From Planctomycetaceae bacterium (GTDB taxonomy: Bacteria > Planctomycetota > Planctomycetia > Pirellulales > Pirellulaceae), in contig WFWZ01000177.1 in assembly GCA_015490875.1 (NCBI GenBank), forward strand, positions 1 to 51,021: a DNA stretch of 51,021 bases. The letters run 5' to 3'. Below are positions 26,898 to 37,241 of this stretch, one piece after another. How positions within the stretch are numbered: position 1 is the first letter of the stretch; the number at the start of each line of letters is the position of its first letter. The notes below the pieces were generated by a model. That model saw nothing but the letters and a program-made list of their open reading frames with translations. It was not told where the DNA came from and ran no database searches. The position numbers and the translations under genes are program-made.

Positions 26898-29800
26898 TCA
26901 CTTTTCCCATTGCTGCAGGCGCTCGGCCAGTTCGCGTAACCGATCCCGATGCCGCTCGAAGATGCCAAACAGCACCAGGATGCCGATGCCCATCAAGACG
27001 CCGAACGCCCACCACGGCCAGGTGTGTTGCACGAGCCGAGCGCTATTCCAAACCATGGCAACCATCGCCAGCAGCAGGAATGTCAGTCCCGAGAACAAGA
27101 ACGATCGCACTTGCAACAAGATCCCTGCGAACACGCCGGCCAGCGAAAACGTCAGCAGCAGAATCGGACGAAGCCACTCGGTCCGCTCGCTCGGAGCCAA
27201 CAAACGCCAGAATGTCTCACCACTGGAACTCAAGTAAACCAAGACAATGCAGGTATAACGCAGAGCCGTGAGTTGTGCTTCGGTTAGCCGGCGGCGATTG
27301 AGTTCACCGGCGATCAGGACCGCAAGCGCGGGTGGAATGAGCCACAACTGCGGTTGGTCGGTGAAGGTGAGATCGAAATCCTTGAGGAGTAACCAGTAGG
27401 CGAGGTTACCGAAAAGAGCTGCAGCGGCCGCCGAGACGACGGACTTGCGCATCGCGGCGAACCCGACGTAGACCACGCCGGCAAGAAAATACGTCAAAGC
27501 CTGATCCGTGCGACCGGCCTCGAGCCAGATTCCCACCGCGGGAACGAGGGGCAGAAATCCACCGGTCCGCTGGAGCGGTTCGCCCAGAACCAGGTAGCCG
27601 CGTCGGCGCGCCCACTCGCCGATGCCGATTCCCAGGAACGCCAGCCCCATCACGCCGTACGGCCAATAGGGTTGCAGCACCGTCTGGAACCAGGTGGGCT
27701 TGACGAAATAGACATGAGCGAAGGCCAGCGCCAGGCACACTTGGGCAGCATAGACGTAGCCCTTTCGGCCTCGTTTGCTCAGCCCCAGCGGATCGCGACC
27801 GGGGAAAACGGCTGCCGTCAACAACGCGCCCGCCGTGGCGACGATCGCGAGGCTCAAGACGACCAACCGAGGCACATCCAAGGGGACGGTTCTTCCCGAA
27901 AGGAAGAGACTCGCCTCGCGCATCACCAGGACCACTCCCGCGAGTGCTCCCAGCGCGAAGACAGCCATCGCGACACGGCGCGCTACCATTACCCACACGC
28001 TCGTCGATGACGCCAGACGTACCACACCGACCTGGTAAAGGACGCCGGTGACCAGGAGCACGATAGCCAGTTGCGCCAGATAACGCACTTCGCCGCCCGC
28101 CTTCGGCGGCCCATCCATGGCGGCCCAACCAAGCCCGACCATCATCAAGGCTCCGAACACCAGCGCCGTAGTGCGCAAAGCCACGACAGCTCCCACCCGG
28201 GATAGTGTCCATGCGGCCAGTACCCCTGCCAAAGGCACACAAGCGGCGACGATCCGAGCAGGCCGGTCGCCGGAAAAAACCGTGAGCGGAAACACAGTTA
28301 CCGCCAAGAGGGCGATACCGGCCGGTAACAACCAGATCCATGTGGATCGAATGCGCTGCCACTGACCGGCCACCCCTTCCCAAAACGTCCCTGATCGACG
28401 TTCAAGTCTTCGCGCCAACGCCACCGTCCCGCTGGCGGCACCCGCCATATATGCAGCCAAAGAGACCCACAAGGCCACGATGAACCGCTCACTCGTCGTG
28501 CCCCAGAGAAACGGGAGTCCGGACTTCAACGCGCCTTCCCACACGGCAGCGATGGCCACCGATCCCACTGCAAGAAGCGCTGGGAGACTGATTAGTGTCA
28601 CTCGGTCCCAAAAGAGTCGAACTGAGGCGGCCGCCGAGAGCACCATCACGGGAACGCCGACCCACGTTGCCAGGCGAGGAGCCGTGCCGGGTGCTGGCGG
28701 CCAATTCCAGATCGTCCCGGCAATGATCAACGCCGCAAGGAGCATCATTCCCGCAAGAGTTGCCGCCACTCCGAGCACGTGCGGTCGGGGAAAGGCGGCC
28801 CGCCCCAGCCACTCCCACTCTCGTCTGGCCTGATGCCACAATTCGACTTCACACCAGATCATGGCTGCTAGGAGCAATCCGCCCAAAGGCAACCATAAGA
28901 GATCGCTGACGGTCATCACCGACAGCCCGCTCACCCCATTCGCGATGGCCGCACCTTCGAAGAACCCTGCCACCAGCAATCCGTATCCGTAGATCCGACG
29001 GCGGTATGCCATTCCGAGTGCCGCCCCAGACAACATCCATCCCGCCACCATGCCAGCCGTCCACCAAGAGAATCCAGGAATGGTGACGAACCCGTATATG
29101 CCGGCCACTGCTACCAAGGCCATCCACGCGATCGTCTCCCACTCGGAGTCCAGCGACCACCGGCTGCTGCGTCCGGCGGGATCCAGGGTGCGCTCGAGTC
29201 GCAACCGGATGCGGCGGTGAAAGGAAACGACGACCATCGCCAGCATGGCAGCGGTCCAGGCCACGGCGAGCCCGTCGACGGCCGAGAAGCCGCTTAGGGA
29301 AAGGGTGGCCGTGAGCGACAATGTTGCCAGCGTAACGAGGGCGAACCGGGCGAAGGCCTTGAGCATCCGAATCCACGCCAAGGACAAACCGCGAATCTCC
29401 ACACCACCGGCATCGCCGCTCCTCGTGATACTGCCACTCCACTTCCACACGGCGAACCACCAGGCGATCAGCCCTGCGACGGCCGGCCAAAGCGGGAACG
29501 TCCTCGAAACCGCCAAAAGAGTTGTAGCGTGTGTCCAGTGCCACACACTCGTCTCTGCTGCCAGCAGTGTTGCGGCGATCGCCACGACGCTGAGGTAGAT
29601 GCGCAGCGCTGCAAGTGCCCCTTCACCCTCGAACCACCCGCGGTTGTGCCACGCGAGCCAGATAGTGGTTACGATTCCGCCCACCAGGATCGCGGCACTC
29701 AGATGAAGTTCCCAGCGTTCCACGGTTGCGGCCTGTGGTGCGACGACAGCCAGCCATGCAGTCATGACGACGCTGACAGCGATATGGAAACAGGCGGCAC

Positions 29801-32800
29801 CCAGGGCGAGCGGCGGCCAGCGCCGATCAGACCACGCTGCCGTCATCCCGGCGGCTCCTACGATTCCCATCGGGATGCCCCAATAGAGACCTTGCCACCT
29901 TGGAGGCAGCCACGGCGGGACGGCGATCTCGCTTCCTCCCACCAGTCGCGCGGTGGCGAACACGACGCCGCCAGCGACTCCGCCACCGCACAGGGCGAAC
30001 GTGAGTCCCCTGATGCTGACCACACTGGAGGGCCGATCCGCATGAGGACCAAGCCACCAACGCCTCGCCGGCTTCCAAGCCAACGCGCCATTCCAAAGCC
30101 ACGTCAGAACAGCCAGGCTCATCAATAGGACCGGAAAGGCGCCCGGATGTGGCGAGACTTGGGCGACTCCGTAGGCTGTGCCGGCCGCCGACACTGCCAT
30201 CACGGCCACGGCGCTGTGGTAGTACTGCCGAGACCAGCGAAGGGCGGAGATCGCCGCCACAACCGCCAGCAGAGCGAATCCCGAGGAGAATGCAGCCGGC
30301 ACGCGAGGCGCGAACTCCCACGTGTCCTTGCAGAAAAGCTGGCCGGTTAGTCCCAACTCCGTCTGAGCCACTTCCTGCCATGCCTGTTCGGCTAAGAAGA
30401 CCAGTGCGAACGTTGCAAGGAGACTCACGGCAGGCGATACCTGCCATTGAGGGCGGGGAAACCACGGGCGCCAACTTGGCCTTCGCTGCCCCAAACCCAA
30501 GGCCAGAAGTCCAAGAAAGGACCACACTCCCACAGCCGCGACGACGAACTCCCAGACGCGGCGTTCCTGCCACCAGGCCGCACTGTTCCATGTTGGCAAG
30601 TCGCCGGTGACCCAAGCGGCCGTTGCCACGGCGACGGTTAAGGACGCTAGAATATCGGCGGCCATGTAGACCGCGGTGCTCCGAAGTAAGGCGAATCCCA
30701 AGGCAAAAACTACCGTCGCACCCGCCAAAACACTCGCGTAGTATGCCAAAGGCTCAGGCGCGCGGAAACAACACCACAAAAGTGCGAGAGCCGTCGTCAG
30801 AAAAGCGGGCCCCAAAGCGGCTCGAGTCCAAACCACCTGCCGCGCATCGCGGCGATGCAGCCATGCCACGACGGCGAAGACGAACGAGACCGACAACGCG
30901 TGCACCAGCAGCCATGCCACAACTCTGTCCGGGATGAGCCAACCGGCTCGAGTAAACCAGACGAGCCCGTCGGTGCGCATCCAAAAGACGTGTCCCCACC
31001 ACAAAAGCCAAAGACCGTTAACCATCCATCCGAGAGTCGGCTTCCGGTCGAAGAAGAGAGTGACCGGAGTGGCTATGGCGGTGAGGGCGAGGACGGCCGT
31101 GGCGCAGTCGAGGTCCTCGCCTCCCCAGAAACCTGCATAGACGGCGATGGGATAGGCAATCGCTGCCAGCGCGCAGGCTGCCCCGATCAGGGCTCTTCCC
31201 AGGCCGTCCCGTCGGATCCGCGCCAAGACCAGAGCCGCTGCGCAGGCGATCACCGCACAACCGAATAGCCATGCGCCACTTCGGCCCATCGTCAATGCGC
31301 GCGCCAATGCGTGTCCCGAGGGCACCTGCCAGTCGACAGGACCTGTTATGGCAAGAAACAGAAGTAGCGACGCAATCGAAAAAGCGACATATGCTCCTGC
31401 CACGGGCCACGGACGACCGACGAACTTCACCAGAACAAGACAGATCGTTCCCAGGAAGAGTGCATGAGTGAGGAGCAAGTCGATCCGAGGCCAGGAGATG
31501 GCGAGCAAACCGAGCATCCCGAAGCACGCGAGTAGCACGATGGCCAGTGCCGTCACGCGAATCGTTGCGAGCGTGCGGTCCTCGGTACGTTGCATGACAA
31601 GCAGGGCGGTCGCTCCGAGCGCCGTCAGCGCAAGCGAGATCCATGGACTGATTTCGGCGAGTGCCTTTCCGTGGGACGGCGAGCGCGTCACCAGCCACAC
31701 GGCGCTGACCGCGAGCGAAAACGTGGCACAACTCAACACGAGCCACGTGCGGTGCACCGTCACGCGTGCCAGACGCCGCCGGCCGGCTATCTGCGCAAGC
31801 TGGAGCAAGACGGCAGCCAGGAACGTGGCCATGGGCAGCGCGAAGCGAGCACCCTGGAACAGAAGCGAGTGGAACCCCGTCGCTTCGGGCCACTCGAGCC
31901 GGTCGATAATGGGCTGACCGATCGAGGGTCCCAGTACGCCGAGCGTCAACGGGAGCCAAGAAATGGGATCCAACGCTCGCGCCGAGAGCGTGACCGTGAT
32001 TCCGTAGCCCAACACGCCGATTCCCAAGGCTGTCCAGTACCATGGACTTGTCAGCGGTACCGCTGATGCTCCCGTGCCCGACAGCACCAACCCGGCAGCG
32101 AATCCAAGAGGCACCAGGAATAGACCGATGATCAAGACACCACGACTGGTCGAGCGGAGTCGCCACTTCTTGAGTGTGTAGAGGCCTGCTGCTTGAAAAG
32201 CGGCGATGCCCACCATCAACAAGAGGGCGGGGAAGTAGGGAATCTGGTCGCTGAGGGCTCGCAAGGTTTCGCGAAGGCTGACGACGAGCCCGATTGCACT
32301 GCCGACGATCAGGATGCCGCTGGCCAATTCGCCCCAACGGATGTTGCGTTCCTCCATGAACGCCTGCAACATCGCCCCGAGAGCCGGACGAACACGCGGG
32401 GGTTGGGGAGGTGGTTCGGGAGCCTCTAGCGGGTGGACCGGAGTGCCCAGAGAAGCCGGCGCCGTCGGCTCCGGTACCGAAGGTTCGACCGGCGGTGTGA
32501 TTTCGCCCTGGGAAACGGCCTGCGAATCGTGCGTCGTCTGTTGGTCGGGTGCGGGAGTTTGTGGCGAGGTGGGAACAAGCTGCGCGACGACGATGTCGGT
32601 CTCGTCGAGCGGGGTCGATGCGGTCGGCGATGTCGGCGTGGCGACGGGAGCGTGTGTCGGTGTCGCTTCAGGCGAGGGTGCCACTTCCTCACTGGCAGCT
32701 CGGGTGGCACGCTGCGCATGGCGCAAGGCCTGGACGGCAATGCGATACGGAATTTCGCCGATCTTCCCCTGGAGATAATCCTCTTCCAGTCGAGCCGCGA

Positions 32801-33029
32801 CGACGCGGCATTCGCTCTCGGTAGGAAGGCGCGGGTACCATCCGCACGACCGGCATGTTCCGGCGGCGTCCAAGAAGTTTTGGCATCTCGGGCAGGGGAG
32901 TTTTTCGATCGCACCCTGTCGCGTGACGCCTCGCAGGGCTCGAAACACGAGTGCCGCCAACACCCACAGCCCGTGGCCGACGAATACGACGATCAGCAGG
33001 ACGACCGCCAAGATCAGAAGAAAGTCCAC
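26898..33029 (-). CDS. Giant multi-pass membrane protein with N-terminal zinc ribbon
   Basis: A 2043-residue protein starting with GTG at 33029 after GGGAGGCG. Residues 1-33 contain one transmembrane helix. A zinc ribbon follows (Cys46, Cys49, Cys59, Cys62). Residues about 115-215 are a Pro/Thr/Ala-rich linker. From about residue 225 to the end come several dozen hydrophobic helices, beginning MEERNIRWGELASGILIVG, a segment that recurs in large planctomycete membrane proteins related to DUF2157/DUF2339-type proteins. The C-terminal end is charged (FERHRDRLRELAERLQQWEK). No catalytic or transport motif is recognisable. It occupies 12% of the window as a single uninterrupted frame, so it is clearly real. 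No neighbour is on the same strand, so context gives no function. Confidence 0.92.
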   Translation of the reverse strand: MDFLLILAVVLLIVVFVGHGLWVLAALVFRALRGVTRQGAIEKLPCPRCQNFLDAAGTCRSCGWYPRLPTESECRVVAARLEEDYLQGKIGEIPYRIAVQALRHAQRATRAASEEVAPSPEATPTHAPVATPTSPTASTPLDETDIVVAQLVPTSPQTPAPDQQTTHDSQAVSQGEITPPVEPSVPEPTAPASLGTPVHPLEAPEPPPQPPRVRPALGAMLQAFMEERNIRWGELASGILIVGSAIGLVVSLRETLRALSDQIPYFPALLLMVGIAAFQAAGLYTLKKWRLRSTSRGVLIIGLFLVPLGFAAGLVLSGTGASAVPLTSPWYWTALGIGVLGYGITVTLSARALDPISWLPLTLGVLGPSIGQPIIDRLEWPEATGFHSLLFQGARFALPMATFLAAVLLQLAQIAGRRRLARVTVHRTWLVLSCATFSLAVSAVWLVTRSPSHGKALAEISPWISLALTALGATALLVMQRTEDRTLATIRVTALAIVLLACFGMLGLLAISWPRIDLLLTHALFLGTICLVLVKFVGRPWPVAGAYVAFSIASLLLFLAITGPVDWQVPSGHALARALTMGRSGAWLFGCAVIACAAALVLARIRRDGLGRALIGAACALAAIAYPIAVYAGFWGGEDLDCATAVLALTAIATPVTLFFDRKPTLGWMVNGLWLLWWGHVFWMRTDGLVWFTRAGWLIPDRVVAWLLVHALSVSFVFAVVAWLHRRDARQVVWTRAALGPAFLTTALALLWCCFRAPEPLAYYASVLAGATVVFALGFALLRSTAVYMAADILASLTVAVATAAWVTGDLPTWNSAAWWQERRVWEFVVAAVGVWSFLGLLALGLGQRRPSWRPWFPRPQWQVSPAVSLLATFALVFLAEQAWQEVAQTELGLTGQLFCKDTWEFAPRVPAAFSSGFALLAVVAAISALRWSRQYYHSAVAVMAVSAAGTAYGVAQVSPHPGAFPVLLMSLAVLTWLWNGALAWKPARRWWLGPHADRPSSVVSIRGLTFALCGGGVAGGVVFATARLVGGSEIAVPPWLPPRWQGLYWGIPMGIVGAAGMTAAWSDRRWPPLALGAACFHIAVSVVMTAWLAVVAPQAATVERWELHLSAAILVGGIVTTIWLAWHNRGWFEGEGALAALRIYLSVVAIAATLLAAETSVWHWTHATTLLAVSRTFPLWPAVAGLIAWWFAVWKWSGSITRSGDAGGVEIRGLSLAWIRMLKAFARFALVTLATLSLTATLSLSGFSAVDGLAVAWTAAMLAMVVVSFHRRIRLRLERTLDPAGRSSRWSLDSEWETIAWMALVAVAGIYGFVTIPGFSWWTAGMVAGWMLSGAALGMAYRRRIYGYGLLVAGFFEGAAIANGVSGLSVMTVSDLLWLPLGGLLLAAMIWCEVELWHQARREWEWLGRAAFPRPHVLGVAATLAGMMLLAALIIAGTIWNWPPAPGTAPRLATWVGVPVMVLSAAASVRLFWDRVTLISLPALLAVGSVAIAAVWEGALKSGLPFLWGTTSERFIVALWVSLAAYMAGAASGTVALARRLERRSGTFWEGVAGQWQRIRSTWIWLLPAGIALLAVTVFPLTVFSGDRPARIVAACVPLAGVLAAWTLSRVGAVVALRTTALVFGALMMVGLGWAAMDGPPKAGGEVRYLAQLAIVLLVTGVLYQVGVVRLASSTSVWVMVARRVAMAVFALGALAGVVLVMREASLFLSGRTVPLDVPRLVVLSLAIVATAGALLTAAVFPGRDPLGLSKRGRKGYVYAAQVCLALAFAHVYFVKPTWFQTVLQPYWPYGVMGLAFLGIGIGEWARRRGYLVLGEPLQRTGGFLPLVPAVGIWLEAGRTDQALTYFLAGVVYVGFAAMRKSVVSAAAAALFGNLAYWLLLKDFDLTFTDQPQLWLIPPALAVLIAGELNRRRLTEAQLTALRYTCIVLVYLSSSGETFWRLLAPSERTEWLRPILLLTFSLAGVFAGILLQVRSFLFSGLTFLLLAMVAMVWNSARLVQHTWPWWAFGVLMGIGILVLFGIFERHRDRLRELAERLQQWEK

Positions 33030-33310
33030 GCAGTCGCCTCCCGCCTCACGGATGCCCCCAGGCCGGTTCGTGAGCCCCCTCGCCAGGATACCATGCCTCT
33101 GGCTCGAGTCAACGAAGCAAATCAGGGAGCTTCCTTTGGCTCCGGCAAGCGTACCCTCGGCGAACGGCCCCGGTGGTGTTGCGACGGCGTCGTCCAGGGT
33201 ATAACAAGATCGGTCGAAGCGCCGTCACGGCCGATTCCGGAGTCGGGCTCGTATCACCGAGCCTTGTCAATCTTGAAAGCTGTCGAATCTCATTCCAGGA
33301 AACTGCCACG
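33030..33310. promoter_or_regulatory. Divergent intergenic region, giant membrane protein / lyase
   Basis: About 280 bases separate two divergent starts. A TTGCGA at 33179-33184 and TATAAC at 33200-33205 resemble sigma-70 boxes for the plus strand, but the 15-base spacing is short, so the assignment is weak. No gene is seen. Confidence 0.25.
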
Positions 33311-34228
33311 ATGTATACAACCAATCATCAGGGACTCTTTGCCGCGACGCTCACGCCGATGCGGCCGGACGGAAGTGTCGCCGTCGAACAAGTACCGGCA
33401 CTGGTCGAATACTACCTCGATCAACGACTCGACGGCCTCTACGTCAATGGCTCGACAGGCGAAGGTCCCTCGCTTACGTTTGACGAACGATGCGCTTTGG
33501 CCGAAGCATTCGTGAAGGCGGCCAAAGGAAAAATGACGGTCATTGTGCAAGTGGGACACAACAGTGTCGTGACCGCACGGAAGCTGGCTGCCCATGCCGA
33601 GTCGATCGGCGCCGATGGAATCTCGGCGAAGCCTCCTTCTTATTTCCGAATCGATTCGCCGGCGGCCCTTGTCGAATCGAGTGCTTATGTGGCTGCCGGC
33701 GCTCCGAAGACACCGTTTTACTACTACCACATCCCGTCACTGACCGGTGCTGCGTTTCCGATGGGCGAGTACCTGGCTTTGGCCGAAACCCAGATTCCCA
33801 CACTGGCCGGGATGAAGTTTACATCGCAGGAACTCGATGAGTTCCAGATTTGTCTGCACTGGAATGACGGACGAGCCACATTGTTTTGGGGAGTCGATGA
33901 GGCGCTCCTTTCGGCGGCCGTACTGGGGGCTCGAGGCGCCATCGGCAGCACCTACAACGTTGCCGCAAGCGTGTTTCGGGGCGTCTTCGAATCGTTGGAC
34001 CGAGGCGATCTCCCAGGCGCGCGAAGGCACCAATTGCACGGCGTCCGGATTGTGCGCACCATCATCAACCGGCCATTTCTGGCGGCTTTGAAGGCGATTG
34101 TGACGCGAGCCGGTATTCCGATGGGGGGCGTGCGTCTGCCCAACCGCGATCTGGCGTCTCAGGAACGCGAACGCTTTCTGGCCGAATTCGATGAGGTCAT
34201 GAGGGAGACTCCCACAGCAGCGGATTGA
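33311..34228 (+). CDS. Dihydrodipicolinate synthase family aldolase, N-acetylneuraminate lyase-like
   Basis: A 305-residue class I aldolase of the DHDPS/NAL family. Visible are the phosphate-loop-like GSTGEGPSLT near the N-terminus, the catalytic Tyr139 in YYYHIPSLTG and the Schiff-base Lys169 in LAGMKFTS. The YHIPSxTG form is closer to N-acetylneuraminate lyases than to DapA, so the likely reaction is cleavage of sialic acid to N-acetylmannosamine and pyruvate. Other 2-keto-3-deoxy acid aldolase roles are possible. The ATG at 33311 has AGGAAA about 9 bases upstream. The upstream in-frame extension is non-coding. The 3' end overlaps the convergent hydrolase gene by 32 bases. Confidence 0.88.
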   Translation: MYTTNHQGLFAATLTPMRPDGSVAVEQVPALVEYYLDQRLDGLYVNGSTGEGPSLTFDERCALAEAFVKAAKGKMTVIVQVGHNSVVTARKLAAHAESIGADGISAKPPSYFRIDSPAALVESSAYVAAGAPKTPFYYYHIPSLTGAAFPMGEYLALAETQIPTLAGMKFTSQELDEFQICLHWNDGRATLFWGVDEALLSAAVLGARGAIGSTYNVAASVFRGVFESLDRGDLPGARRHQLHGVRIVRTIINRPFLAALKAIVTRAGIPMGGVRLPNRDLASQERERFLAEFDEVMRETPTAAD

Positions 34229-34991
34229 ACGACTCCGGTGCTTCCCAGGGAGCCATGTGTCCGGCTCTGGGAATCGAATGAAACGTGGCATGTGGGATCG
34301 CCTCGGCCATGCTTCGCATCTCCTCTGGAGGTGTGATGACGTCTTGTTCTCCGACGATCACACGCACTGGAAGCTCGATGTTCGGGAGGTCGCTGGTGCT
34401 GTCGCGCCGCTCGGCCATGCCCCGCAGTGCTCCGGCAACCGTTTCCGGACGCGTCGAGCGAATCACGTCGGCAATCGACTCGACATCGGCTCTTTGCCGT
34501 TGGAGCGTTTCCGGAGCGAACAACTTGGGTAACATGGCGTCGACCAGAAAGCCTGAGCCTTCCGTCAGAGCTCGGCGAGCCGTCAACTCGCGCGTCCGCT
34601 TGGTCGCCTCATCGTCCGCCGCCGCGCGGGTGTCGCACAAGATGAGCTGCTTCAAGCGGTCTCGGTGATTCCGCCAAAATGCCAGCGCGATGTAGCCTCC
34701 CATCGACAGACCGCATAACGTGATCGGCTCGTTGATGGCCAGAGCATCCAGCAGCGCTGCTAGATCGTCGGCGAACTGCTCCATCGTCATCGGATCACTT
34801 GTTTCTCCATCACTCCCTCCGAACCCGCGCAAGTCCGGTGCGACGACGCGGCGTCCGGCGGGAAGTGCTTCCAGTTGGTATTTCCACATGGTGTGGTCGA
34901 GGGGAAACCCGTGGACCAGCAAGCTCACGGGGCCTTCTCCGGCATCCCAAACGTTGCCGTTCATTCCGGCGTAGGCGATGCGTTTCAACAT
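34197..34991 (-). CDS. Alpha/beta hydrolase
   Basis: A 264-residue cytoplasmic alpha/beta hydrolase fold protein. It has the oxyanion region VHGFPLDHTMW, PDLRGFGGSDG, the nucleophile elbow GLSMGG with Ser96, the acid Asp217 in VGEQDVITPP and His245 in RAGHMAPWE, which gives a complete triad. Sequence style is like 3-oxoadipate enol-lactonases and non-heme peroxidases, but the substrate cannot be assigned. The gene stands alone on this strand between an aldolase (overlapping by 32 bases) and the DUF2752 pair, 143 bases from it. Confidence 0.9.
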   Translation of the reverse strand: MLKRIAYAGMNGNVWDAGEGPVSLLVHGFPLDHTMWKYQLEALPAGRRVVAPDLRGFGGSDGETSDPMTMEQFADDLAALLDALAINEPITLCGLSMGGYIALAFWRNHRDRLKQLILCDTRAAADDEATKRTRELTARRALTEGSGFLVDAMLPKLFAPETLQRQRADVESIADVIRSTRPETVAGALRGMAERRDSTSDLPNIELPVRVIVGEQDVITPPEEMRSMAEAIPHATFHSIPRAGHMAPWEAPESFNPLLWESPS

Positions 34992-35134
34992 GAGTTGGTT
35001 GACCTACCAATATTCTGTGTAACCGAGAAACAGGAAGACATATGTGCCATCATCTGTGAACAATTTGATAGATTGGGAGGGCGAGGCTCTTGCCGAGCCG
35101 AGATGTGCTTTCTCCTAGAATCGCACACGGTAGT

Positions 35135-35659
35135 TTAGAGTTTCACCCAAATCTCATGTACCTGGCCAAGCAGTCTCCAGATGGCAAACCCCAAGAAGAG
35201 GATCAAGAACGCCATCACGAGGCGGCTGTGCCACGGTTCGACGCGAAGGAGTGCACGGCCCCTGCGCAGTCGCATGATTTGCCAGGTTTGGAATGGAACT
35301 TGAGCGGCGATATAAAGGAAGAGAACCGAGCCGAACGGATGATAATGCCACGCCCGTTGCCATTGTCCGTGTGCCATGGATATGAAACTACGCGTCATGC
35401 CGCAACCTGGGCAATCATACCCGGTCAGCCGATGATAAGTGCAGAGCTCCGGAACCGTCCATCCCTCACCGGGGAACTGCACACGCCGCTCGCCCCGAAT
35501 GTCCAACAGGGAAGCCGTGCCAATGATTGCCAGGGATGCCAAGATGACGGCAACACGCCACCGAATCCCCTGAGAGAATTCAAACGTGCCGCTCACGAGG
35601 AACGGCGCTGCTTCTTCCGGCACGTGGGAGGCGGTCTCGAGCGTCGGCGAGCGATTCAC
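35135..35659 (-). CDS. DUF2752 family membrane protein
   Basis: A 174-residue protein with the DUF2752 hallmark CPGCGMTRSF, preceded by YHRLTGYD and followed by HYHPFGSVLFLY. About three transmembrane helices are predicted, at residues 35-52, 103-120 and 147-164. Function is unknown. The start is GTG in a GTGA overlap with the stop of the upstream secreted hypothetical, so the pair is translationally coupled. Confidence 0.88.
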   Translation of the reverse strand: MNRSPTLETASHVPEEAAPFLVSGTFEFSQGIRWRVAVILASLAIIGTASLLDIRGERRVQFPGEGWTVPELCTYHRLTGYDCPGCGMTRSFISMAHGQWQRAWHYHPFGSVLFLYIAAQVPFQTWQIMRLRRGRALLRVEPWHSRLVMAFLILFLGFAIWRLLGQVHEIWVKL

Positions 35660-37092
35660 GGCAAGTCGATCTCCGGCAATTCGAACTTCACTTCTTTCTC
35701 GAGTATCTTCGCGGGCGTGGCATAGAAGAGTTTATAGCGAGCCGGTTCGTCCTCGAGATCGAACAAGAATGCGAACCCCATCGCGTGGCGCGTCTGCTGG
35801 GTCAGCTCCAGTCCCAACGGTTCGAGTTTCTTTCCGTCGGGTCCGATCAGGTAGATCGGATTGTCCTCGACCCATCCGCGATGCGAATCGAGACCAGTAA
35901 ACGTTTCGTCGTACTCCAAGTCCAATCTCAACTCCCATACGTCTCCGTTTTGAACGATCTTCTGATAACGGACTTGGACACTCGCCTTCTTCTGCACCGA
36001 CGGCTTGGAAAGGTCCGTGAATTCGAACTCGGCCAATTCGCCCGGCACGAGGAGGCGGCAGGCGCCGCCCATCCGCGTCCATCTCTTCACGGAACGATCG
36101 GGTGCTGGGAAAGGGATGGCCAAGGTAACCGCTGACATGCCGGGCCGGACGGGAAACGTGGGTGTGGCCCCTCCCGCCGTCGACTCGTGGCGCGCTCCCG
36201 CACCGTCGATGGTGTAAAACTCGGACATTGGAAACTCAACGGCGATCGGAGCGACTCGCGGTTCCCAAGCGAGTTCCAGTTCGACGAGTGCCGTAGCTGG
36301 GCGAGCTGCTCGCAAATCGCGGGCGAGTTGCACTCGGGTTGCTTCGATGCGCAGCGGCCCTGCATAGGCGGCGCGTTTAGCGCGGGAGAGGCGGTCGGGG
36401 AGGCGTCGTCCGAGTGTCAACGCGCCGACGTGTGCGCCGTAGATGTCGACATCGAGTTGCCACTGATCGAGAAGCCGGTCGAGTCCCGGCCAAAAATCTG
36501 TCTCAGGCAATTCGACGTCTACAGGGCCACTTGGAAGATCTTCCGCCACGAGCCGGTTGCCGGTCTGCTTCTCGATCTCTTTGAGCCACTCGGCAATCGG
36601 ACGCTTGCCCGACAGGGAAAAACGCCGGGCTTTCCAAGCCGATTCGGCCAACCGATCTTCCAACGCCGAGGTGATGCGCCGAAGGCGCACCTTCAATTCC
36701 TCGGGCATCTGACGATCGATGGGCGGGAGATAAACGAGGACATCGGGCCCGAGTTCGATCAGTTGCTTTTCGGCTCGATCGCGCAGTACACGCGACCCTT
36801 GCGCCATTTGACGTACCAGACGATCCACCTGGTCGCTTAAGGGAGCTTTGGACGTGCCATCCTCCTGGGCCACCACAGGACGAGGGTGTGTCACGCCCAG
36901 CCCGGCGGCGAGCGTGAGTCCGACGATGGCGCCGCCGACCAACTTGGTCCACCCGATAGAGATGGTCCAGCCGAGGCGTCGTCGATGTTGGGCATGGGAC
37001 ACGTGCACGGTTCGATCTCGTTCTCGTTTTCCCGATTCCTTGTTCCGGCAGCCACCAAGAGGAAGTGCCGACAAAATCGCTTCAACCCTCAT
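35656..37092 (-). CDS. Secreted hypothetical protein
   Basis: A protein of up to 478 residues with no recognised family. A hydrophobic segment, LVGGAIVGLTLAAGLGV, ends in a likely cleavage site (PVVAQ), so it is exported. The start is uncertain: the ATG at 37092 gives a long basic leader, and a GTG at 37008 gives a more usual signal length. The mature part starts with a helical segment (DQVDRLVRQMAQGSRVLRDRAEKQLIELG) like the HEAT or TPR-like beginning of other planctomycete proteins. It continues into mixed alpha/beta, then beta-rich C-terminal domains. It is coupled to the DUF2752 gene by GTGA. Confidence 0.85.
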   Translation of the reverse strand: MRVEAILSALPLGGCRNKESGKRERDRTVHVSHAQHRRRLGWTISIGWTKLVGGAIVGLTLAAGLGVTHPRPVVAQEDGTSKAPLSDQVDRLVRQMAQGSRVLRDRAEKQLIELGPDVLVYLPPIDRQMPEELKVRLRRITSALEDRLAESAWKARRFSLSGKRPIAEWLKEIEKQTGNRLVAEDLPSGPVDVELPETDFWPGLDRLLDQWQLDVDIYGAHVGALTLGRRLPDRLSRAKRAAYAGPLRIEATRVQLARDLRAARPATALVELELAWEPRVAPIAVEFPMSEFYTIDGAGARHESTAGGATPTFPVRPGMSAVTLAIPFPAPDRSVKRWTRMGGACRLLVPGELAEFEFTDLSKPSVQKKASVQVRYQKIVQNGDVWELRLDLEYDETFTGLDSHRGWVEDNPIYLIGPDGKKLEPLGLELTQQTRHAMGFAFLFDLEDEPARYKLFYATPAKILEKEVKFELPEIDLP

Positions 37093-37241
37093 TGTAAGCA
37101 GAGCTAGAGCGAGCGGCTACGACGGCGCTGCCACCTGGCCGAGCGTGGGAAGCGGATTAGAAGGTAGGTTTCCAAGTGGGTATCGTGTTTTGCCGACACG
37201 AAGATGCCCGCGGGATGGCATGACAGGTATAGCGGGAGCCG

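Noticed and set aside
37092..37241. Possible small RNA or leader gene between the divergent secreted genes
   Set aside because: No stem-loop, promoter or open frame with a ribosome-binding site was convincing.
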